Shown: in pieces, positions 1 through 9,504 of the stretch | How the letters are laid out: each line of letters starts with the position of its first letter | How positions within the stretch are numbered: the stretch's first letter is position 1 | DNA from: Fabrea salina | Lineage: Eukaryota > Ciliophora > Heterotrichea > Heterotrichida > Fabreidae | DNA length: 64,000 nt | Direction: 5' to 3' | Assembly: GCA_022984795.1 (NCBI GenBank) | Contig: JALIHJ010000033.1 | Location: 1 to 64,000, forward strand | Notes under the pieces: model-generated | The model's database searches: none | What the model was told of the DNA's origin: nothing | Seen by the model: only the letters and a program-made list of their open reading frames with translations | Position numbers and translations under genes: made by a program

Positions 1-950
1 AACACCCACCCCTAACACCCTAACACCCTAACACCCTAACACCCTAACACTCACCCTAAATACCCTAACACCCTAACACCCTAACACCCTAACACCCTAA
101 CACCCTAACACCCTAACACCCTAACACCCTAACACCCTAACACCCTAACACCCTAACACCCTAACACCCTAACACCCTAACACCCTAACACCCTAACACC
201 CTAACACCCTAACACCCTAACACCCTAACACCCTAACACCCTAACACCCTAACACCCTAACACCCTAACACCCAACACCCTAACACCCCAACACCCTAAC
301 ACCCCAACACCCTAACACCCTAACACCCTAACACCCTAACACCCTAACACCCTAACACCCTAACACCCTAACACCTAACACCCTAACACCCTAACACCCT
401 AACACCCTAACACCCAACACCCTAACACCCCACCCTAACACCCTAACACCCTAACACCCTAACACCCTAACAACACCCTAACACCCTAACACCCTAACAC
501 CCTAACACCCCTAACACCCTAACACCCTAACACCCTAACACCCTAACACCCTAACACCCTAACACCCTAACACCCTAACACCCTAACACCCTAACACCCT
601 AACACCCTAACAACACCCTAACACCCTAACACCCTAACACCCTAACACCCTAACACCCTAACACCCTAACACCCTAACACCCTAACACCCTAACACCCTA
701 ACACCCTAACACCCTAACACCCTAACACCCTAACACCCTAACACCCTAACACCCTAACACCCTAACACCCTAACACCCTAACACCCTAACACCCCAACAC
801 CCTAACACCCTAACACCCTAACACCCTAACACCCTAACACCCTAACACCCTAACACCCTAACACCCTAACACCCTAACACCCTAACACCCTAACACTCCT
901 AACACCCTAACACCCTAACACCCTAACACCCTAACACCCTAACACCCTAA
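1..950. repeat. Telomere, CCCTAACA repeats
   Basis: About 118 head-to-tail copies of the 8-nt unit CCCTAACA (G-strand TGTTAGGG) run from the first base to about 950, where unique sequence begins (gaagaaactag). The C-rich strand reads 5' to 3' inward, as expected at a true left chromosome end. Variant units are scattered through the array, for example CCCCAACA, CCCAACA, an extra or missing C near 508 and 373, and ACAACACCC near 471 and 611. This unit is known from heterotrich ciliates such as Stentor and Blepharisma. The array is long for a ciliate macronuclear telomere. Confidence 0.97.
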
Positions 951-3011
951 GAAGAAACTAGTTAATAATGAAGAGTATGCAATATATAGATAGAAGTAAA
1001 CAGCAATATAAAGTGCTAAAGAGTAATGGTTATAAGTATCTAAAAGAGTTAGTTATAGAAGATAAAGAACAACTAGAATTAATCACACAAATTAGTAAGT
1101 ACTTAGTGAAGAAGGTGCTAATACATACAGTGAATAAGTTAACTAAATAGTAATGGAGTATTGTAAGTTAGTTTATAGATCAAGTATGAGACATAGTTTA
1201 AATCAGTAAAGTAAATGAAGTAATTTCTGAGTACTTAGAGTAAACAACAGTGTTGGAACTAAGCAATGAATAAGTACATGGAATATGAATGACTTAAAGC
1301 ATTCAATAGTCTGTGAGTAAACTAGAATGTCTGAATACAGTCTACAAGACTAAGTAGAATGCACAAGTAACAGAAAGGTAGATACAGATTGTTCATCACT
1401 CACAATAACCTGGTCACTAAATAAGAGTATTGGTATGTCTGTGAACTAAGCAAGCACTGGAGTCTTAAGTAATGAGCTGTTAAGTAGTTACTTAGTAGAT
1501 CACTAAGAGATAACTAAGGCAGTGTCTATTAGATGGTGAGTTCTGAATGTTACTCAGTAGAAGACACTCTAGTCATCAAGAATAATTGGTGATTGAGTGT
1601 TTAATTGAAGTAGGATTAAATTGAGTAGTGGCAACAAGTCTAAACCCTAGCAACCTTGAATACTTAGTCACTCAACATAGTTCCTTCTCATGAATATGAG
1701 CAGTTTAGAGACTTACAAAAGGAATCAATTAGTCAATGACTACTAAGTAACAACCTTCAAAGCACTCACTTCAAACTTGACTCTATTAAATACCTCCAAA
1801 GAGTTCCTTAAAGTCTTGTTGGTTGATTGCTTTGACAATGCACTTCTCTCAGCAGTGAAGTACTTCTCCAGGATTAGTGTTCTTTGGTCTAAGTCTTTAG
1901 TTGTCATCAATGTTCAATGAAGTTAATCAAAGTCTCTTCAGTTGTTCTGAGTATTGAAAGAAAGTATTCAAAACACTTCAAAAGACTGCATTGGGTTGTT
2001 TGATTAGTACTCTTCAAGGGTTTTCTAGAGAACAAAAGTTAAGACTGTGAGTACCTTTAAACGTTATGCACCTTCAAAAATGAAAGTATTCAGTTAAAGT
2101 TTTAAACTAACATATTTTCTGCACACTATAGATCTTAGTACTTTTAGGCTCAGAAACTCTGACAACAAAGATCATGATCCTGAAGAAGAACTCACTCAAA
2201 ATCAAAGAGACTGAAGAAGTAACTACCATAAACAAGTAGTAAAGCATCTAGTTATTTGCATTCTGTCCTTTGAGTTTGTGTAATGAATGCATTGCTACTA
2301 GACTTATAGGTAGACAAGAACAAAAACTACATAGTGTGTAATGTCTAATTGGTAACTAGAAACAGAACACACATTAAAGGAATTCCAAGTTAGAGAAGTT
2401 TGGTAGATCTAAATGGTCATTTATCTTAGGGTGAATTTCAAAGGAAGTATTAAGTAACAATGCAACCTAAAATTATCTGAGTCTTCTAAAAGACAAGACC
2501 CAGGTACAGTCAATAATAGACTCCATAAGTACTTACTAGGTTTTCTAATTTTAGGTGCTCCAAACAAGTACTTCTGAAGCTAGGATAGAAAGTGGTACTG
2601 AACAAAGCACACCATCATAGACTTCTGGTGTATTATTAAGGGTAGGTAAATGAAGACTTTAAATGCAATTTCAGTTTTGGATAATCTGAACTCTGTAGAG
2701 ATGAACTGGGTGTAGCATCCATAAAGTACTTAGAACTCAAAATCAAAGCATGACAAAGAAGTTGTTGAGGTTAACAAACAAGGACTCAGAAGTAACCGAA
2801 AAAGAACACTCAATACAACTTAGCTGTTAGCTTAAAGAACTCAAGCTGTGATATGCTACTTAAAGACTGCAGAGTCAAACACTTGTTATAGTAATGTTAG
2901 TTTAGTATTAAATTAAATTGGCCAATTAGTTGTTGCTGAATATCCCTAAATCATTATGCATCAAGACCCAGCAACCAAACAAGTTAATCAATAATTGGAT
3001 AATTAATAAGA
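951..3011. other. Subtelomeric gene-free region
   Basis: AT-rich sequence with no convincing coding potential. A 60-codon frame at 968-1150 matches nothing recognisable and has the low-complexity composition of the surrounding DNA. Short words such as AGTACTTAG and ACTAAGTA recur throughout. The only interpretable content is a decayed receptor-PIP-kinase relic at about 1780-2690, described separately. Confidence 0.75.
1780..2690 (-). pseudogene. Highly decayed relic of a 7TM receptor/PIP-kinase gene (distal copy)
   Basis: The stretch 1780-2160 aligns by eye with 6590-7115, and 2480-2690 aligns with about 7170-7370. Shared islands include GAGTTCCTTA, TGCATTGGGTTG, ACTCTTCAAGGG, CTATAGATCTTAGTAC and GGTAAATGAAGACTTT. 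The proximal copy encodes a recognisable PIP-kinase domain, so this is a second copy of the same ancestral gene. It lacks the C-terminal half of the kinase, has many indels and has no usable frame. About 320 bp (2160-2480) separates the two matching blocks here, against about 60 bp in the proximal copy, so the two relics did not inherit one identical deletion. Confidence 0.7.
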
Positions 3012-4415
3012 TTAGTTATCTTGGTTTGTTAATAATTCTTTTAAGAACTCCGAGTCACCATACTCTCCAAAGTAAACCCTCATAGCTGATTCAGAGATTC
3101 TTGAGTTGAATGTTATAGACCCTCTGTCTAGTCTCCTCATAAAATTGTCCTCAATAAGCCCTAGAAACAAGTTTTTCATATCGGTGGGAAGTTTCATTAC
3201 TGAGTTTTGGAAAAGAGGCTTGAGCACTTCTTCCAATTCAGATTTGTCAACTTTTGAATCCTTGATTTGAGTCTCCAGTGTAGTTAAGCGCTTTTTGATG
3301 CTTTCTTTTAAGTACTCCTTCAAACTGATGTCTTTGTACTTAGAGCAGAATTTCTTGAACCCTCTTAGCGAGCCATGGTGCTTCAGATACAATTGAAGGT
3401 CTTCATCTGTTACTGACCTGCTATCCGTTTCTGCTACTTGCTTCATCCAGTTTGTGACTTCTTCCCCTTCTTGATAACTGAACTGAAAAGCATCAACATC
3501 GAATTCTTCATCAATTATGCTGAGTGATCCAATTCGGCCTGGAAGGTGCTGGTCACTGCTCACCAGAATCACTTTGGCTAGCTCTTCTCCAGCGAAATCG
3601 AGTATCAGGTCTTTGATGAAGGAAGCCCCTTCTGAAGATTTGTAGTCGCCTTGTAGGATGTCTTGCACGTTGTCAAAAATGAGGACTGGCTTCTTTCCTT
3701 CCTCAATCAAGTCTTTCAGACAGTCTTCGAGGATAACTTTGTTATTTATTGAGTAACCCTGGGCTCCTAATTTTGAGTAAAGGTTGAGCCATAGTTTCCC
3801 TTCTTTTTCTCTCAAGTCTACATACACAGAAACGAACTGGGTCTTAGTGCTTGAGTACTTCTTGAGCATTTCGGGGTTGCTAATCACATGGCAAAGTCTT
3901 CGCATAAAGGTAGACTTGCCTATTCCTTTGGGTCCGTAGACCACGTCCACTCCTCTCTCAATGGGCTCTTCAAGGTGTTCAATCCACCAACGAGTAAGTT
4001 CAGGGTTTTCAATCAAAGTCCCTTTAACTCTAGGTGCTGGCTTGGGTTGAGTCAAGGTCTTTTTGATTTTTCTAGAAGTGCTTCTAGGGTGCCTGAGTTC
4101 TAGTTCTGTTTGAACTAGGTACAGCGTAACTAAAGGCGAGGAAATGTAGAGGAGCATTTTGGCCCAAGACATGAAGTCGAAGAACCGGTAGATTTGAGTC
4201 CCTTCGGTTGCCGGGGAACCTTCTTGGGAAAGTTGGCTGACTATGAGCCCAGAAGATTCGGCTCTTAGAGTTTGGTTTCCGATGAGGGCAATTGGCTCGC
4301 CTTTGCTGACTAGTTGCCAATTGCCCTTGTAGAGCTTCAACTCTCCCGATAACCCTTGGGGAACTCTGATTTTAGCAAAGTTGCGGACGACTCGACTGAA
4401 CATTTTATTAGCCAT
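3012..4415 (-). CDS. Membrane-anchored P-loop ATPase with lipoyl-like N-terminal domain
   Basis: Encodes 467 residues from the ATG at 4415. The frame stays open upstream to 4679, but that stretch has noncoding-like composition, and the chosen start has the usual AT-rich leader (AATTCAATGG). Residues about 15-75 resemble a biotinyl/lipoyl barrel-sandwich fold (AESSGLIVSQLSQEGS, then EGTQIYRF) without a lipoylated Lys. A hydrophobic segment lies at about 85-105. A Walker A motif, GPKGIGKST, is at 161-169 and a Walker B-like PVLIFDN near 241. The fold is that of STAND/archaeal-ATPase-type NTPases, which act as regulated switches. The N-terminus (MFSRVVRNFAKIR) could be a mitochondrial targeting sequence, which is inference. 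The substrate and partner are unknown. It is the most telomere-proximal intact gene and stands alone. Confidence 0.75.
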   Translation of the reverse strand: MANKMFSRVVRNFAKIRVPQGLSGELKLYKGNWQLVSKGEPIALIGNQTLRAESSGLIVSQLSQEGSPATEGTQIYRFFDFMSWAKMLLYISSPLVTLYLVQTELELRHPRSTSRKIKKTLTQPKPAPRVKGTLIENPELTRWWIEHLEEPIERGVDVVYGPKGIGKSTFMRRLCHVISNPEMLKKYSSTKTQFVSVYVDLREKEGKLWLNLYSKLGAQGYSINNKVILEDCLKDLIEEGKKPVLIFDNVQDILQGDYKSSEGASFIKDLILDFAGEELAKVILVSSDQHLPGRIGSLSIIDEEFDVDAFQFSYQEGEEVTNWMKQVAETDSRSVTDEDLQLYLKHHGSLRGFKKFCSKYKDISLKEYLKESIKKRLTTLETQIKDSKVDKSELEEVLKPLFQNSVMKLPTDMKNLFLGLIEDNFMRRLDRGSITFNSRISESAMRVYFGEYGDSEFLKELLTNQDN

Positions 4416-5981
4416 TGAATTAGGGGGATATGAGTTTGACCGGGTTAAGAAGTCTAGGGGGCTGGACCTAACCTTGAACAGCACACAAAAGGCTGAAGGT
4501 AAGTAAACTTGGAAGGTTATAGGTGATAGTATGTGAGTAGCAATAGAGTATGAGCGGGAAATGGTCAGATGGTGACATACTACCGGAGAGAAGCCAGAAC
4601 TTAAGGTATAGCAGTAAGGACTGTGAACAACTAACCAGAACCTCAAGAGCATCAAATTGTACACTAAGCTAGCAATCACAATGCGAAAAAAAGATTAGGC
4701 TTTGAGATGTGCAAGCAAAGCAAGTAACCAACGAAGATAATTCAAGACTGACTTATAGCATTGCAGAAGCTTAGACAGCAGTATTATCCTCACTTCCACT
4801 AACAATCAGCCTAGGTTCCATTTATCAGGCAGTACCAGAAAAGGTCTGAGGTAAAACTTTAAGGAAACTAGAATGAGTTCTTAATAAGGTTAAACTTTAA
4901 ATAGTTTATTGGCTACTCTTGCTTTGGTTATTTGGAACTCGAGTTGTCAAGTAGCTATTGTTTGTGGATTAATCGGACACATCTGGGAACTAGTGTTTAA
5001 TACACCTAGGACAGAATTTAAGCAATTCTTAAACCAAGTCCAAAGAGATTTATAAGGGACCAATATTCTGAAGTACCTTTCTACAGCTTTCACTGGTAGT
5101 AAGTAATCTTCCAGAGTCAATCCTTTGATAGGAACTCAGTAAACCTTAGATCTGTTTGACTATAGAGTTCTGAACAAGACATCATGCTTCATGAACACTT
5201 GGTTACTTGCTGACTTGTTGATTATTACAGTTGAACACAAACTCATGCACATCACAGTCTGGTTTATTAGTTTAGGTATAATAAATAGAGGTCTTGCTGG
5301 AGTTATGCTTAGGAGTGGAAACAAAGGGTAGTAGAAAGGGATCCTAGAGACCAAAGTGGAAAAAGTGAAAACTAGGTTGTCAGAAACACAGTTCTGAGAC
5401 TAAGGAGTGTAGTTTGAACACAGAATAAAGAATATAAGAAGCACTAGATTGACTTGGTAAAACTAGTGTGTACCTAGCTACTGAAGTCAGACAGATTCCA
5501 ATACTTCACTGCATAGTTAGACTGTTCATTATTGCATAAACATCCTACACTCACAACATAGGACAGTTAGACATGTTGTTAAAAGACTCTCAGCATGGTC
5601 TTTAGTACTTAGAGCAACTTGGTTACTTAGTAGCAACAACGCAGTAACTAGGAAATTCAAGAAGCATTCAACTTAAGACAGAGACTCTAGAGTAGGTTGA
5701 ATAGTTACTTGAGTGATTGAATGAAGAAACTAAGTATTAGACAATGACATAAACACTAGAAACACTTAGAAAGAACTAGTTAAGTAAGAACTCAGTAACC
5801 TCTGCAACCAACTCTTCACTAACTATAATTAATCACTTTGATTAAGACTAGTCCCAAGTACTTGAATAGTAAACTCGACACGGGGTGAAGGCTCAAGAGC
5901 TATTGGGGTATCCATGAGACGATTAATCAAATATTTCAAGGTTATAAAAAGGCCTAAGGGCTCGATAACATAACAATTAAA
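4416..5981. other. Gene-free subtelomeric interval
   Basis: About 1.5 kb of AT-rich sequence with stops in all frames. Upstream extensions of the ATPase frame (4416-4679) and a 64-codon frame at 5160-5354 have no protein character. The only distinct item is the 45-nt element at 5876-5920, reported separately. A 13-bp direct repeat ATATTTCAAGGTT lies at 5931-5943 and 5987-5999, the second copy covering the last codons of the PIP-kinase relic. Confidence 0.7.
5876..5920 (-). repeat. 45-nt conserved noncoding element, copy A
   Basis: On the minus strand this stretch matches 60598-60642 on the plus strand at 42 of 45 positions (core CTCATGGATACCCCAATAGC). The flanks are unrelated. It lies about 60 bp past the 3' end of the PIP-kinase relic, in no gene. 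It fits no tRNA, 5S rRNA or spliceosomal RNA pattern I can recognise. Confidence 0.75.
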
Positions 5982-7365
5982 TTAAGATATTTCAAGGTTG
6001 TTTAGTGTCTTGTAACCTGTTATTGATTTAACAAAGTCCAGAAACCTTTCTCGGTAAGGAACTGGAGGTACAGAAGAGATCTCTCTACTGTTACGTCTAG
6101 TCTTAAACTTTTTAAATGACTTTTCTATTCTCTTGTTGTAGTTGAAGGTCTGGGCAAAGTCTATGATTGCTAAGTAAACTTTCAAAGAGTCACTTGTAGT
6201 AAACAGGTACTTACTAGTAGGCAAGGACTCACTGGACAAGTCAATAGCTAAGAGCAAAGAGTAGTCCATGATTCCAAAGCTCTGCAGGGTGTAGGTGTCT
6301 TTTTCAATTGCTTCAAAGATCTTTTTTGAGGAGTCTTCACTAAAGTTAAGCACTTTTACGTTCTTTAAGAAGTCCACATCCTTCATAACTTGGTTTCTAG
6401 GCAAGGACTCAAGGGTGCTAAAAGTTTTTTGGAACCTTTCACGGTCTAGCAAACTACCCTTTAAGTCAAACACTACAGGGTTCTCACACTCACTTAGTAC
6501 GTTTTCAATTAGCATGATGTATAAACTACTAGCTCTTTCAATCTTAAAACAAAAGATTCCGTGAATTCTAGAGATCAAAGAGTCCCTAGCATAGACTCTA
6601 TCAAAGTAGCCTCCAAAAGAGTTCCTTAGAGTCTTAAGTTCTTCTTGGTTGGTTGTTTTGATGATTTACTTTCTGTCAGCAGCGAAGTAAAAGAAAGAAC
6701 TACTTCTGCTTCCAGGGTTAGTGGTTCTCTGATCTAAGTCTTTTAAGTTGTCCCTGATAGATAATGAATCTGCCAAGTCAAAGTCTGAAATGTGCTCAGT
6801 TGTTCTGAGTATATTGAAAGGCTCTGGAAAGTACTCTTTGACCTTATACTTGATTTTGCTTTCCAAAAACACTTCGAAACTCCAAAAGGCTGCATTGGGT
6901 TGGTTGATTAAGTACTCTTCAAGGGGTTTTCTTTTAGAGAACAAAAAGTTAAGACCCGTGAGTACCTTTAAGACGTTGGTGTTCTGCAAACCTTCAAAAA
7001 ACGAAAAGTAAGAGTTGAATTCTTTTTGTATGCTTTGGTAGATCCATGAATCTTCAATTAAAGTTTCAGACTGAGCATCTCTTCTGCATACTATAGATCT
7101 TAGTACTTGCCTGCATGACTAATGTGCTCAAGAGAATTACCTGAGCCTGTCAGTTCACAAGTATTTAAGAACAGGCGCAGTCAATAATGAGCTGCAGTAA
7201 ACACTGCATAAGTACAAATTCCCCTGGGCACTTCTTTAGTTTTCTAATTCTCAGATGGCTCCAAACAAGTATTCCTGAAGCTAAGATAGAAAGTGATGCT
7301 AAAGAACACCCTATCATAGCTATGACTGGTGGCAGTTGTACAGATATTATAAAGTTAGGTAAATG
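5982..7365 (-). pseudogene. Broken 7TM receptor-phosphatidylinositol phosphate kinase (proximal relic)
   Basis: Read on the minus strand. The segment 7365-7190 encodes two hydrophobic helices joined by RKLKKCPGEFVLMQC, typical of the receptor half of GPCR-PIP kinases. From 7118 to 5982 lies a PIP-kinase domain: SFFYFAADRK, FDLKGSLLDRERF, GIMDYSLLLAID and an IID-type stretch YLAIIDFAQ. An in-frame TAA at 6666-6668 interrupts the domain exactly where relatives have a residue between DRK and IIKT. A TAG (7119-7121) and another frame break separate kinase from receptor, and the space between them is far too short for helices 3-7. The 3' half is otherwise open for 227 codons, so inactivation looks fairly recent. 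Functional relatives make phosphoinositides at membranes. The start is not identifiable. Confidence 0.8.
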
Positions 7366-7945
7366 AAGACTTTTAATTGAGTTTCAGGTTTAGAGAGTTG
7401 TTTAGCATCTAAAGGAACACTTGGGCTAGGAAAAATAGCCTACAAACAAAACTTAGCCCAGAGGCCTAGAGAACCTGCATAAAATCACAAAGCAAGGAGT
7501 AACTCTAGTCATCTTATGGAGTTAATTATTAACCTGAAAAACATAAGGAAGCAAGACAACAACTAAGAAGGAAAATCAGGAACTCACTCAAAAGTAAGAA
7601 AGGAAACACTACTACCTGGATTAAAAGTAAAATCAAAGAGAACACAAAAACAAGCAGAAACACGAAACAACAAATAAAAGCAACAAACACCCTAAATGAA
7701 GACCTACTAATTCAACTCAGGGGCCTACCAACCCAAACTCAATAAACAATAACAACTCATTGCAAAACTTTCTTAACTTTGAGTTTAATTCTAAAGCATG
7801 TAAGTTATTACAGTGTCAATGCTTTAAGCTTGGATTTAAGAACCCTAGCAATAAAAGACTGTATTAGCATAGCTCTTCATTCAGTATTTTAGCTTCTACA
7901 TACAAGCAATCAAACTCATATTGTCTACCTTTAGTCTTTATATAA
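7366..7945. other. Gene-free interval upstream of the zincin gene
   Basis: About 580 bp of AT-rich DNA without coding potential in any frame. Its distal edge is the fading end of the receptor-kinase relic. The last bases (tttatataaATGG) form a TATA-like sequence running directly into the next start codon. Confidence 0.65.
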
Positions 7946-9148
7946 ATGGAAAGTAACCCAGTACTTGCATTAGACTCAGAGGTGTGCAAAGACTCGTTCA
8001 CTCAGTACATTTGTGCACTCCAGAGACTATTCAACAATGACATGAATGAAGAGACTCTAGGAGTGTTTAATCAGGAAGTGGATAGACTCAAAAAGTCACT
8101 TGGTCTATCCAAAGTCCCCAAGAATTACAAGGGACTCAGAATACTCGAAAGGGATAATGCAATCAAAGTACTAGCATTTCTGGCTGTGTACAAGAACAGC
8201 CAAATAATCAATGAAGATTTTGAGTACTTCCAAAGAGAAGAGGTGCAAATCAGTCGTACTTTGAGCCTTTACATGGGAAGAATACAGAGAAGGTCTCTGA
8301 TAGGTGAGTTAAATGAGACTACAGGAGAAGCAGAAATCAAAAGAAGAATAGTGCTTTCTTTCTGGGTTACTGCGATTTTACATGACATGAGGTGCGATTT
8401 CAAACCCTATATTAATCTACCTGTAGAGTCATTAGGGAGAATACCTCCTGAAATGTTTGAATTCTTAGCTGAGGTAATTAGGACTAAGGCATTCAAAACT
8501 GCACTGAAAAACATTAGGGAACTGAAACGAGCAAGAGTTGCTGAAGTTTTGCAGAACTTGAGAGAAAACTCTTACTTTTGTGATGAACTACCAGAAGGAG
8601 TGCAAGGAATCTCTGTGCTGGGTAATCATGTGATTCTGACGAAAGAATACGATTACAGAATACAAGCTAATGAGAATAAACGGGCAATATTGAAGATTTC
8701 ATTTGAAAGCACTCTGATACATGAACTGGGGCACATACTTCATCGTTTTCACAAGGAAGAAAACTGGTACGAACTCAGTCCAGAAAAGCCCTGCAAAAGA
8801 ATCAGAATGACTCAAGAAGAACTCAACGAAGAAGTCAAACTCCCTCAGAAAAGAACACCCAGTGACACCTTTGAAGAGACTCAAGAAAGCGAAATGGGAA
8901 ATCACCTAGAGACTCAGTTATTTGGGTTCAGAATTCATGAAATGAACCTAGACCTAGCTAAGTTTCTACTGCACATTCCCAACTGGAATAGATCACTAAA
9001 AAGTTTCCAGGAAGGGGTGCTCACGAACTACAGACAAGGAATCAACAAAGGCCAAAAATCATTCAAGATGAAGAAGTCAGTTGAGTACAGAGGAGGCATT
9101 GCTGGGTGCTTCTATGACATAAACAGACAACTTAAATACTCTAAGTAA
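7946..9148 (+). CDS. Putative zinc metalloprotease (HExxHxxxxxH protein)
   Basis: A single exon of 400 codons. The ATG at 7946 directly follows TATATAA. Residues 259-269 read HELGHILHRFH, with His259, Glu260, His263 and a third His269 at the spacing used by metzincin-type proteases (HExxHxxGxxH). The usual Gly is His266 here. The preceding residues SFESTLI form the expected hydrophobic helix. No signal peptide or membrane helix is evident, so the protein is probably cytosolic or nuclear. The rest is charged and unrecognised, with an acidic stretch (PSDTFEETQESE) soon after the motif. It sits alone between decayed subtelomeric DNA and the CNBD cluster. The motif is seen directly; protease activity and substrate are inference. 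Short HELGH motifs also occur in non-metzincin families, so the family is open. Confidence 0.7.
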   Translation: MESNPVLALDSEVCKDSFTQYICALQRLFNNDMNEETLGVFNQEVDRLKKSLGLSKVPKNYKGLRILERDNAIKVLAFLAVYKNSQIINEDFEYFQREEVQISRTLSLYMGRIQRRSLIGELNETTGEAEIKRRIVLSFWVTAILHDMRCDFKPYINLPVESLGRIPPEMFEFLAEVIRTKAFKTALKNIRELKRARVAEVLQNLRENSYFCDELPEGVQGISVLGNHVILTKEYDYRIQANENKRAILKISFESTLIHELGHILHRFHKEENWYELSPEKPCKRIRMTQEELNEEVKLPQKRTPSDTFEETQESEMGNHLETQLFGFRIHEMNLDLAKFLLHIPNWNRSLKSFQEGVLTNYRQGINKGQKSFKMKKSVEYRGGIAGCFYDINRQLKYSK

Positions 9149-9504
9149 TGGATAATACTAATGCATTAAGATCATAAACTTAAGAGTCAGCCTCTGAATT
9201 TACTGAACAGTACTTTAGTAGTGTTAAGGTTAGAGATAGACTCTTTAGGCTTTATTAGTATGAATCAGTATAGAGGCTTTGTGGAATTGCTGAATAGCCT
9301 GGCCTTCAAGCCTTTAATCAGCAATTCTTACTATGGAAAAACTAAGTGTGTTAGGGTTTTTCAAGATTTATTTCTAAAATAGATTCTTTGGACATTTTCA
9401 GTCAGGATAACAGCAGCGTTATTCATGGATTTATGAGGCATAATGCTTATGACAATAGGCTTTTAGTTACTTGAAGTAGTTATAATTATGCGTAATAATA
9501 TTAG
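9149..9504. other. Intergenic region with a hairpin
   Basis: 356 bp without coding potential between the zincin gene and the first CNBD gene. It contains one clear inverted repeat (9284-9327). Nothing else is recognisable. Confidence 0.6.
9284..9327. other. Imperfect palindrome / potential RNA hairpin
   Basis: The arms GAATTGCTGA (9284-9293) and TCAGCAATTC (9318-9327) are perfect 10-bp inverted complements around a 24-nt loop. The loop itself contains GGC-CTTCAA-GCC, allowing a second small stem. It lies 136 bp past the zincin stop codon and could be a 3' processing or terminator structure or a small RNA. The function is not known. Confidence 0.5.

Noticed and set aside
968-1150. 60-codon frame just inside the telomere
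   Set aside because: No recognisable protein character, no neighbours in phase, and the surrounding DNA is decayed. Frames of this length are expected by chance in AT-rich DNA.
5876-5920. 45-nt element as a tRNA or 5S rRNA fragment
   Set aside because: There is no clear A or B box, no cloverleaf pairing and no match to conserved 5S segments that I can recall.
5931-5999. 13-bp direct repeat as a target-site duplication
   Set aside because: The second copy overlaps the coding end of the PIP-kinase relic and the interior has no element-like structure. A chance or local duplication is as likely.
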